From NCBI GenBank assembly GCA_030248215.1, contig JASANG010002962.1, forward strand, positions 1 through 64,000: DNA of 64,000 bases. The letters run 5' to 3'. Made by a program: the position numbers and the translations under genes. Of this stretch, positions 46,576-58,800 are shown in pieces (positions within the stretch are counted from its first letter, which is position 1; every line of letters begins with the position of its first letter). The stretch comes from Enoplolaimus lenunculus (taxonomy: Eukaryota > Nematoda > Enoplea > Enoplida > Thoracostomopsidae). The notes beneath the pieces were generated by a model. It was not told where the DNA came from. It ran no database searches and was given only the letters and a program-made list of their open reading frames with translations.

Positions 46576-46695
46576 GTTGCTAATTTTAATTGCTTGCTTT
46601 TGCAATATATGGTAAGATTTCCTGCTAACTAGACTTAGAATTAGACTCAAACTTGACTGAGTCAAATAATCATAATAGTTTACCAAACAATGTCA

Positions 46696-46871
46696 TCATA
46701 GTGAAAACAATTTTTTCTCTTCGTCAGATTTGTTTTTTACTTGCCGTGTTTGTGTTGTTGCCAAATTTTGCAGTTCAAGCCTTGCAGAACGTAATTCACT
46801 GCGTTCGCTATTAATCGTTGGAACTGCAGTTGTAGCGTCCGTTGCAATTTCAACTGCCAAAGGGTCAAATT
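46696..46871 (-). CDS. TOM1-family exon 14 (C-terminus and stop)
   Basis: Codes [13 protein letters not shown] through to [13 protein letters not shown] and TGA. The end matches KKTQEKDDDMLFAL of human TOM1 in position and character. Confidence 0.9.
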
Positions 46872-49800
46872 CTTAAAATAAAACATCGCTATTGTTGCTA
46901 CAAATGAAATCAGGGTCCGGAAGTATCATAGTGAGCAAGTTGCCATGGGTGTGGAGCCGCTTACAACTAAATTAAATATAACATTCTTTAAGTTAAAACG
47001 AACACATGACAAGTATCATCTTGCTTTATTTAGTTTTTACACAACTCTGAAATACCAGATTCTTATTCAACTCTTCACGACGAAACAAGTGAACTTGGAC
47101 CGAGTTTCAGATTTAGTCGTGGTTGTGCCCCGGAACATTTGACGTGTGGCCCCGCACCCTCTTAACTTCAAGTGAGGGCCATATGGATTTTTTGTGATTC
47201 CACTACTGCGTCTACATCAACATTAGCTACTACCTTTGAAAGGACTGAAAAAAACTGCGTTTTAATCTGAGTTTTGAATGTTCCGTCACTTTCAACTTTT
47301 TAAAAAAATCACACATTCCACATAAATTTACATAAGCACAGCAGTTATGCATGTGTTTATGTTTTAAAAATGTAGTAACAAAATACAACGTATGCATTTA
47401 GTTTTTCATTCCTAAAGAAAACGAAAGTGTTTGGCCCCAGGGTCCGCTTAGATCAAATTTTCCACTGAAAAAACTTTTCAAGCGCTACGTAATTTTAATG
47501 TTTATAAAACTATTTACTAAAAGATCAGCTTTCAGTTACCGATTCGCTGGGTACACAAATTGAGAGAAAAGATTAAAGAGCAATGCATTTCAACTGTAAA
47601 AGGTACGTTTTAGCTGCAAGCAGCAAGCATTGATGAAAACCATCAAACGCAAGCATGGATTGTATATTCTGTTTACTAAGGTTTACACTATACCTTTAAT
47701 TATTTTAATGCCCCCTGCGCCGTCCGTCACCCGTACGGCGGTCTCCGTCATCCGTACGGTGGGGTCCGTCACCTGTACAGCGCCGTCCATTACCGTCCGT
47801 TATCATACGGTATCGTACGTGAGTAATTCGCGTACCATACTACGCGGTAACGGACGGCGCTGTACGACAAGTAACGAGTAACGCTAATAATTGCGCTACA
47901 AAAACAGACGTTTCAAAATGCTCCTGCCGAGCATTTAAATGTATAATTTTAAATTAAACTTGGAAAAAATTTCTGGGAGAGGAATTTAAGCATTGCGAAA
48001 AAAATTCACTAAAAACACGGATCTTATTTCTGTTAAGCAATGATTTGACACTGCTAAATTATCTTTGCTGTTTTACGGCAAAAGTGGAATTCGCGAAAAC
48101 CAATATTTTGTTCAAAACTCTAAAACTTTTTTAAGTTTTCTATCACATCACTACAGCTGTATTAAGCAACGTACCGTTTGAGCTGAATTCGTGTTGTTGT
48201 CTTGAACGAGCATCCGTTGACATACTGGGTTGTGGCTAAAAACAAACAAAACATTAAAAAATAAGACAACATATGACAGTTATTAAAATTTATTCTTTTG
48301 CTTTTTGCTGCTTTTGTTCTTTTGTTTTTTGACCACTTTCTTCTGAGTCAAGTCAATTACAAGCCATTTTAGGAAAAACAATTTCAGCGTTTTCCAATAC
48401 TGCACTGAACTTCGCGAAGTTGTCAGCATCATGTTAAAATTTACTACTGTATTAGGAAACGCAACATTCGTTTCGAACACAAGGAACTTGGTTTAAATTA
48501 TTTTCCAGACTTAACACGTAATTTTGTCAGTTGGTGTCAATCACCAAAAATATTTTGAAGCGCTAGAAACATTTCAGAAGTATAGATCGAGTGACTGTGT
48601 TTTAGAGTGCCAGTCTCAATTGGAACACTTACCTAGACTGAAAATCAAGACCGAGCCCAGCCAAATCCCAAGACTAATAGAGACGTCCCGTGCGAAAGCA
48701 ACAGACGAAATAAAACACTGCCGTCTGTTAAAGCCACAGTGTTCGTACAAAAAGTGATCTTTTTAGTTAAGCCATGCCAAACAATAAAGCCCCACCAAAA
48801 TCATTAACATCTTGTATTTCATCCAAAGCACAAGCCGAAGGCTATGTTTCAAACCCTTGGCAAGCATTTTTTTCTTAGCCTTAAAATTCCTCTAAAATTC
48901 ACCACCCATCAATGAAAACGGCTTACATTATTTTTCAGCCACTCTGCCATTTCTTTCATATCATCCTCGGAATCGATCTGAAACAAGTAAATTATTAATT
49001 CAATAAAAAGTCGATCAAAAAAGCAAAAGAAAATAAAATGTTAACTAAGAAAGGTGATACTGATTTGTACGTAAAATCATGGTATGTCTTACATTTTCCG
49101 TGTGTGTCAAAATCTAAGTTATTAGTTTATATTTTTAATACTATAACAACAAAATTTTATGATTGTCGTCATATACTCAATACCCGACATATACACTACA
49201 CATGCTCGTCAAACATTAACCCAATCTTGAATTTATGTTTGATACGTCAAGCCTGCAGCAAAGGTGGGATGGAAGAAAAAAGTGTCGAGAGCTAAAAATG
49301 ACGGAGGGGTCACAGAGGGCGCAGTAACTCAGATGTGAGAGGAACAGTCTGCCTTTCACAAATTCCACTTGGAAAATAGTAGCTTTTTCAATAAATTCAC
49401 AAACAAAACATACTAGAACTTACAGGCACACCATCATTAGTAATAGCGCTGCGTTGCTGAGCTACAGCTCCAAGGCTCATATTTGTTTGATCTAAATTAG
49501 TATTGTCTTGATATGTGCTGGACCTAAAAATTAAAAGTGACAACTAACAAATCTTTATATTAAAGATGGAACGGTCCACATACGTATTTTGGGCAGCGTT
49601 TCAGCAGATTTGTATATCCATAAGCAAATTGCGTATTTTCTCTTCTAAGTGAAGAATTCTTAAGATAGAAGATTGCCGTTGTTTAATTTTTCTTTGTTAT
49701 TCTATAAAACGAAGTGGTTTGCTTTATGTGTGCATTTTAACATGTGTATATGTTGAATATTTTCTTGAGCAGGCATCAATACAAACATAACACTGGGCTT

Positions 49801-52800
49801 TTCTTTAATCTCGGTTGCACCCTGACACATATAAACAAATGATCACATAGGCTTTCTTACACATGACCCTTCATGACGATGTATTTAAACTATAATCCAG
49901 TACAGGTCTAAAGGGTATCCCAGTGAACTGATCTTTCCAACCATTTGGTTATACAAGGAGTACGATAGAAAAATTCCTTCCCGACAAAATACTTTTATCA
50001 ACTTTAGAATTACATGTTTATTTCCAAAGTTCATAAAATAGTTATTCCATTCCGCTACAACGCTGTTAACATGTCGTTTACATTGAAATGAAGATATGGT
50101 TATTTTCTCAGTTGTAAATCAAGTTTCAAAGCGAAATACAGACTTGTCTGAACACATAATTCTAAACATATGCCAAAACACAATGCACCGGGAGAGCTGA
50201 ATGATTGTTTGGTGGAGAGTTGCATGATTGTTTGTCGGGGCAGATGGAATACGTCTTTCTGGTGGGCCACGGACGGACTGAAAATTCGCCGTATACGCGT
50301 ATTTTCCATCACTGCTAACAATTTCAGTTGTCTAGTTGTCCTACTGTAACGCTTCACATTTTACAAGAAAACCTACTATTTTTTTAAACAGCTACCCACT
50401 CCTAATCAAAATTCTTGCGAAGCCTAGACCAAATGCACGTATCTTTACACCTATAAACCTCACATAACGACTTAAACGCGACGATAGAAGTCAGATGCCA
50501 TATTCAAATGACTTCGGTTATTTTTATTAAAAAATTTACCTCTTAAATTTTCGTATAAAGTGAAATAATGTTCTTACGTTTGTTTGCTTCCGCTAGAATT
50601 CATTGAAATCCTTGAGTTTGCTGCCGGCCGCCCTAAACAATAACAAACAAAACCAGTATAAAAAGTTTTACCTTTCAAACAAACACATACACTAGTACTG
50701 AAACTCAAAGACATAATAAAGACAGTAGCTTACAAAATTAACAGGGCATACGCTTAGTTTTCTCAGGAAACTTGTAACACCCCGAAAATTCTCTCTGACA
50801 CTAAAATACCTATTCAGAGTTAAGTTTTTTGGACAAATGCGATTTTATTGCATTAAAAAATAAATACAGAAAGCCACCCAAAAGAAAAATACTGACACCG
50901 CCAATGCTGATTCCACAAGATACTTCTCGCTCAGAAGCTAAATTTTCGAGTTAACTCAGTTTGTTAGTTAAAAAATTTGCATTTTCACAGAAAGCTTCTA
51001 CAGTTTGAATACAAAACCAGTTATCCCCAGTTAAATTAGCGACGTCATATATCGACCCCAGAATGACCACAAATTTAACAAATAATAGGGCTAAAATAGT
51101 TGTAGCCTGTGACACCGACGACACAAATTATTGCCACATAACCCGTCAGTGTTAGGCTATATAGCTACTGAAACGCAGTAGCGGTATTCAAAATACCAAC
51201 AGATGCATTTAGTCTTAATAATACCTTGACAATTATTTTCAGGGGGCGGGGCGGGGTTTTAAATGTTATTTTTTACGATGTTTGTCAATGTAAGCATAAG
51301 TTTTTATTTTTGTTTTAATAACTGCGAAATATATCGGGGGCGGGGCGCCCCCCCGTGACCGCCCCTGGTGGTACGTGCAATTGTGAATACGGCTATTATA
51401 AACAATTTGTTACGATTCTTACCTAAATTCATTGCTTCCAACTGTGACAAAACGTCCGTCGATGTGGCATTTGTACCTTGAGCAGACTCTGAATTTGGAC
51501 CACTGTTGACAGTCTGCTGTGATGGTTCATTATCAGCGTTTTCATCGCCGAAATCAATCAGAGGCGACGAGTCTGAGCTTACATGGCTATTCTTTGTCGG
51601 AACAGGCTAGAGATGTAGAAAGAGTAAAATGTGATATTAACATTGAGTATATTTGAAAGAAATTTCGCCATACACACACTACCGTATGCTAAAAACGGTA
51701 GTAGTAAAGTTACTGCTGGATTAAATGGCCTAGTAAATTTGTTATTCCGGGATTAAAGGTAAGAGTAAATACGGTAGTAACTATTTTGTATGGTAAAAGC
51801 GGCAGTAAGTACAATTGCCGCAACTGCATAGTAGTTACTACTATGTATATTTAGTCTAAGCAGGTATAAAACAGTAATATCTTCATTTCTGATACATAAA
51901 AAAGCGTTTTGGCGCCAAATATGGCCCGGATGCCTAGGAATTAAACGAAAGGCAAACTATTGCATACAACACTATTTTACAATATTTTTAAGATCAAAAT
52001 AAAATAGGTAAGGTTGAGAAATATAAATTCTGCCTGGATGTCGACTTAGATCTACAGAGCTGAAGCTCATTTCAATCAAATTTCACAAACTCACAATCGA
52101 ATATAAGTCAAACTACATAAACATACCAAAAGGCCTTTACCAATAAAGACTAATTTCAACTAGCACCACTCACCTTGTCTTGTGCAGCAATAGCCGCTGA
52201 TTCGTTTTGATGTGTGTTTCTGTTTTTAATATACCGTTCATATTTATCAAACAACGTATTCATTTCGTCATTAATAATCAACAATTCATCTAAAATGCAA
52301 AATTAAGCGTCTCTAAAAATTTGTCACCATTCTCGTTTACACAGAGCACCAACCCAGCAAAACACAAATGGGCTAAGTGGAGTACAACGACACAAACTGA
52401 ACAAAACCTTTTAAGCCAGTCCCATACTTTTTAAATCACATCGGTTAATCCATAAGCGTTGCGAACAACTGAATACAACACCTTCGTCTAAGATTCAGTT
52501 GATGACAGACATTAATTAATAGACAAACTACAAACAGTTGCCGATCACAAATTCGGCATAAAAGTTGGCTGACCGTTACCAGGTGAAAAAAGCATACTGC
52601 ACCACAAAAACTTCGTTTTGCTGATTCCAAAAATATAACAACTCACTTTTGAAAATGTATACGGCCTTTGCTTTTCAACAAGCCAATCATAATGCAGAAT
52701 TATCTGCTGAATGAAATAAAACTTTCAAAAAATTTCTTGTAAGCTTGGAAAGAAAACTATTAAACATTAAAACAAGAACTTACTCGTTACTTCATCGCTC

Positions 52801-55800
52801 GCACAAATCTGTAACAAAACCAAAATTCGATCTTGCATAGCTCGGCATGTGGAATGAAGGTCCTGGAAAAAACAAAAATTTCAGACATTTTTCGTCTAAA
52901 TTGATAAAAGTAGCAGATTCGCTGAACTTTAACCCTTTATTCATTCAAAAGATAATTCCTAATATTTCTGATGTGTGAGTCACGACTAAAAATAAATATT
53001 AGTCTGAACTCAGAATAATTCACACTATATAAAAGACAAACAAATTTACATAAAAGCAACGTATATAGATATCACGTAGCCCGTAATGTTAAAACGAAAA
53101 TAACTTTAGTTGAACTCCTAATGTTCCTCTAAACATTTTTGAAAATATTACTTTAACAGGAATTTGACTATAGCTGCAAACAACAAACATTTGTGATGAA
53201 TTCCGCTAAATCAGGACGCAACCAGATATTAATTTACCCCGAATACCAGAACCGAATATAGCCAGACAGTAAATTTTTTACCAGAACCGCCAACCGGATA
53301 TTAACCGGATATAGCATTTATATTTACGCACGGTTTTAAATATTTCAAGCGCGAAAGTATATGTTTACCGAATTAAAATTTATTGGTAGCTTAGATTTTT
53401 CAATCACATCAAGATGTCAAAGACGCTCACATGGAAAATAACGTTTTTAAAATCAGAAAGTACCCTCCTAAATAACCGGTTACCGACAGCAGGTTTATAC
53501 CACATACCAGAACCGAGTACGGATATCAGTTTTTTGCCGAATATTATATAGGATTCAGATGTTCCGTCGCTCTCTGTCTCAAGTACGTGCAACACTTATT
53601 ATCAGGGAACAATAGCTCTTAAGCATGCATATCTAATGTCGCTTTTCTTTGAATTTACAAAACAAAAATTTAACCACCGGCATTTAGTTGTTCGATACAT
53701 TACATAATACCTATCACCATCACCAACTAGTGATAGTTCCAGATACAGCTGATAATACAAAGCCTGAACAGCGTCGCCCACTGTGGGAAAATTTCTTGCT
53801 GCGAAAATTTTTTTAAAAATACATTGAAATCTAGCGCTGCATCTATTACTGAAATAATTCACCTGAAAATGCTGGATTTACCTTCAGCAGCTGAAAATCA
53901 TCTTGGCGTTCTTGTCCAGGCACAAGTTCAGACAGCATTTCACGCAGTACACGCAAATTTCCTTGAACAACATCGAGTTCTTGTCGCAGTTTTGCAAGCT
54001 GCGCAGGACTTGGAGTAATAGATTGAGGCTCGTTAGAATCAGCTTGTGATGAACTGCCGTATGCTGTTGAATTTCGGCCAGCAACAGGACCTGTGTGCCT
54101 GCTTAGACTGCTTACTTGATGCTAAAACAAAATAAAGAGCGGCAGTGTTGCGTTTGGTTACTGCGGCGCGTAAGTGCCGTCTGTATGCGTAACAGCAATT
54201 TATCAGCTGTTCAAACAATTGAAAACGAATACAGGAAACGCAGAATCTCTATTAAGAAACTTCCACAATGTTTCGTTCAGTTTTGTTTAACAAATCAATA
54301 TAATTAAGATGTCTGATAGCTAATTATGCAGAAAAACATAACCGAGCAAAATGCCAACTACACTACTTATAAACCCATTATTCGATGCACACACATCAAT
54401 TATAGCGAGTTCTAAAACTCAATCCCTGCACTCTATATCAAATTACTCGTCTAGATGCATATTTTATACCCTCAGCTGCCAACACTGCAACAAAATAAAC
54501 GTGTCTTGTTTATGAAATAATGTAAAACTATAGATTAATATATATACATGTTTCTAAATGATTGTCACTAATAATTTGAAACAAAACCTTTAAATTTGCT
54601 GTTTCATAGCACCATGTTAATTTATCATGCAATAGTATATTTCAATATTTTTAGAACTACGAACTGTGTAAACTAAAAAACAATTGCTTGCAATGATCTT
54701 CACAAAGCGTTTCAACATGTTTATCTTATAAAAAATTAACTTGGTTACTAACCTGGTTAGAATTTGATTTTGATAATGACGGCGTAACTTTCTCTGGGAC
54801 TGACTAAAACCAACAGCGATATTGACCGTTAGCAATATTATAGTTAAAATCAAGCAGTGAAGCATTGTATAACAAATGAAACAGTACGGGATAAATATTG
54901 AATGAACCCTGTTCATGTTACTGATTCTAGGTTAAGCAGAACAATAAAGACTCTTCGCAAAAACTTAGCTAGGAATGTGCTTTGGCTCGAAGCTACGATT
55001 CATAAATTTACGATACTTTTCCTAACAGCTGACAAGTAACCAATGCAGACGCCAGCTATTTGCACTAAATTTCGTTAGTTGTGTGTTTAGCTTGCGGAGT
55101 ATACAGACTTAACAGTTCGTATTGAACTACGTATATACATAACTGCTGGCCAAACACTTATCAAGTCGCCTGACATATAATGACTTACTCTGGCTGGAGT
55201 TATAATAGGCGCCATAGAATCAAGGTCGGTCATAGGAAATTCAACGCCACGATCTTTGAGTTCACGGTACAATTCGTTAAACGTCTGAAGTTCCGGATCA
55301 TTACTGAACGCATCCGCCCAACTCTGAAATCGAAAGTTGATAAATTTGTTCAGCGTTGCCTAGTAAGAGCAATGGATAAAATAAGTTATCAAGATGTCGG
55401 GCACATCTCAGACTGTTCTTGCACCAAAAAATAAAACAAAATACTTTAGCATTTTCCAACAATTCAACAAGCACACAACCTAAAAACACTGATATGTGCT
55501 TGTGAGATACAGATGAAATCAGAATTCCGGTTCTAGTATAAAAATCTGCTATATTTCACTATCTAGATACGGTGTAAAAAGTATTTACATGCCTGAACTT
55601 AAAGTATTTTAAATTCCTTCATTGAAAATATATACCACGCAGGATATCACTTAAATTCTTGAAAGTCACAGGCAACAACTTCAGTTTAAGCAGTATAACT
55701 AATTTCAGAACGGTGTTAATGTTGAAATTCGAATTAGGTTTATTATAATAAACTGGTCGATAACAAATATTTTTAGTATGATGATGATGATGATAGCCCT

Positions 55801-58800
55801 CTTTGAAGCTTCCTTCCTATATTTGGTATCCCAGATGCTTGGCGACGGCAACTGGGTCTGTCCACAGAGATTTTTCCGTTACGTTTGTTGGTTTTGCTGC
55901 GCAGTTAAAGATATGGGCGGTATTATGTGGCCCGACGTTGCAATCTGGGCAGACGTCGACGATCTGATTATTGATCCTTGCCAGGTACGAGTTCAGATGT
56001 CTGTTGTAGCCGGATCTTAGTTGTGCGAGGTGGGTTCTCACTTGGTGGGGCAGAGATTCTTCAGTTGAGCAGATCGGTGGAGGATATCCCCCCAGGACGA
56101 GATTCTGCTTATACCCGTGTTTTGCGCTCTCCACAGCAGAAGAATGGAGTGACTTAATCCCGGCCTTGAGATTTTCATCATCGAGCCGACCCCCCGGGGG
56201 CAGCAGGTGAATATATTCAGCAGAGTGTTTGTACCAAACCGTAGGTTTCATATTTGGTCTTGCTGGAACTGGTTTGATACAACTGTCATGGCATGGGTGT
56301 GCGGGGTGGTGGCTGGAGAATGCGAATTGGCGGGTAATAAGCTGGTTGTGCTTCTTTACGGGCAGTTGTTTGGCCTCGCGATGAAGGTCATCGATGTCGG
56401 TCATTTGCATGCATCCGATGGCAATGCGCAGTGCAGTATTCTGCGATCTTTGTAGGCGTGTCCAGTGTGTTTCCGTGAGGATTGGTTCCCAGACGGGACA
56501 ACATTAGCTTAGAATCGATCTGCTAATAGCTCTGTATGACAGTAACAGGGTTTCCTTGTCGCTTCCCCAAGATGATCCGGCCAACGCTTTGAGAATGGAA
56601 TTGCGCTGCTGAACACGTGCTGAGAGAATCTTACAATGGGCACCGAAGCACATCATCGTGTCGAGGGTTACGCCCAGCAGTTTCGGGTTTTTGACCAATG
56701 AGAGCAGATGGCCTTTGAAGTTTAGTTGGGGGTGTATTTTCGCCTGCGCCGTGTGCGGGGTGAACAGTGTCACTGACGATTTGCTGGTCGAGACAGTTAG
56801 TTTTCGACTGTCAAAGAATTCGGCCACTCTTGGTATGTATTCGTTTAGCTTGTCTTCGAGATCGGCGATCACAGAACCAGAAGTGTATATAGTGACATCA
56901 TCCGCATAGCGAACAACTTTTACATCGGCCGGGGGTGTTGGAAGGTCGGCCATGTATAGATTGAAGAGGCTGGGTGAGTGAACCCCACCTTGTACCACAC
57001 CATATTGAACCGTACGGGCTGACGATAGCTGGTTGCGAAACAGGACTTTCGCTTGACGGCCTCGAATATAGTTGATGACCCATCGACGAGCGCTTGGAGT
57101 GGCGGGTAGACGGAGTATCAGATCTGTCAGCGAGTCATGATCTACAGTATCGAATGCAGCGGTTAGGTCGACGGCAACCAGAACTGTGCGATAAGCCGAA
57201 GCTCCGATATTTTTAGTATCCGGATAATACGTTCCGCTAAAGGTCCAGTCCAAAGTTATATATATTTTTCGCCCAAAACAAACAAAACGCGCTATAAAGA
57301 ATTTGGAAAAATGCAAAACTGTGCAAAGTAGGGATATGCTGCGCTAAACATTGTACTACATAATTTGTTCACTCTTTGTATTAAGCAATACAAGTTAACA
57401 TTCTTCCAGTAGATACTAGCCAAACAAAGTAGCGGTCCCAGTAGTGGGGGGCGGCCGTCCCCCCAAAAGTCATTACAAAAAAATAAAGGCCCGACCCCCC
57501 ACGCAAAAATCGGGAACCGTTAGCTAAACACTAGTACTTTTAATTTGAACAAAATACAACTATGCCTGTATTAATCCCAATACGCGTTCTTGGACCACTT
57601 TTGGCGGATCAAATTTTGACCCAATCAATTTCACAAGTTCATTGAGAAAATCACGCTGAGACAAAGCTAAGTGAAATCGGCGGCCGCAATTTTTCACACA
57701 CGTTTCAAGCACCTAGAAAAAATCCTTTTCATAACACGTGTTCAAACTCGTATCACCAACTAATCGTAAATTTTACAAAATAAAAGCAAGACGCGACCCA
57801 CCGGATACAACTTTCACAGGATATTCGGAACTGTAGACGGATAGTAAACAATTTTTCCGGAACCAGATGTTTGCCCGATATGGCATCTAAATTTGCGTAT
57901 AGTTGGCAATGTATCGGTCACACAGTTTCATTTTACTTCATTGTCAAAAACTAAAGGTTTTGCCCAGAAGTACAGTCGCAGCAAAACTTTTAGTATTTCA
58001 ACATGTAAAACGATGTTTTATGTTATTTGGGATCACAACCGCAAATATATAGTTCAAGAGCTCAAAGACGCCGACGCAAAAACTAAATATTACGTACGTA
58101 ACTAACTACTGCTGCGATGTGCTCGTCCTGTGTTACGTAATGATATAAAAATCTCTCAATTAAGTAATATACAACCTTAAAGAATGATGCCAGGGTACTT
58201 ACTGTTAGTGTATATACTATAATCGTGTGATTTTTACCCATATTTTGCTGCAACCGTTTTTTGATTGCTCGAACCGCATCTCGAGGTCTAAAATAAAAAA
58301 TGATTGATATGCACTTATGTTACAAAACAATTTTGCTCTACATTGCGTAGCTCTATTTATTACCCGAAACAAAAAGTGTATACAGCTTCTTTGTTCTGAA
58401 TAACGACAGGAATCACCAATACCTACCGTGCCTCCAAAAATTTTGGCAACCCCCAGCTCGCATTTGATATAAAACTTGTGCAGTATCCTTGCACAAAAAA
58501 CATCGAACAATATTACTTATTTTTCATCACTGTTTTACTTCCAGATTAATCGAATTTGGACGGATTCGTTTTTAACTATTGGAATTCTAAGCCGATGATC
58601 CACAAATATTTAGAAAACGAACAAGCCAGTATGCAGACAAATGCGAAGAGGATAGGTTTATTGTTTAACTATGCAGCTAATTTAAGCAACAGAATCTGTC
58701 CATCACATCCCCGAAAGAGCGACAACGCTCAAACACTTGATTGATAAATCATAACCACGCGCACAAAAATTCAGTATATATCAATATGTTTCATGCACCC

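Noticed and set aside
48524-48757. 77-codon plus-strand frame with SRAKATDE, reminiscent of the TOM1 C-terminus
   Set aside because: It lies in an intron of the minus-strand gene, and the true C-terminal exons were found on the other strand.
55180-55434. 84-codon plus-strand frame over TOM1 exon 5
   Set aside because: Antisense shadow of the exon and its upstream intron.
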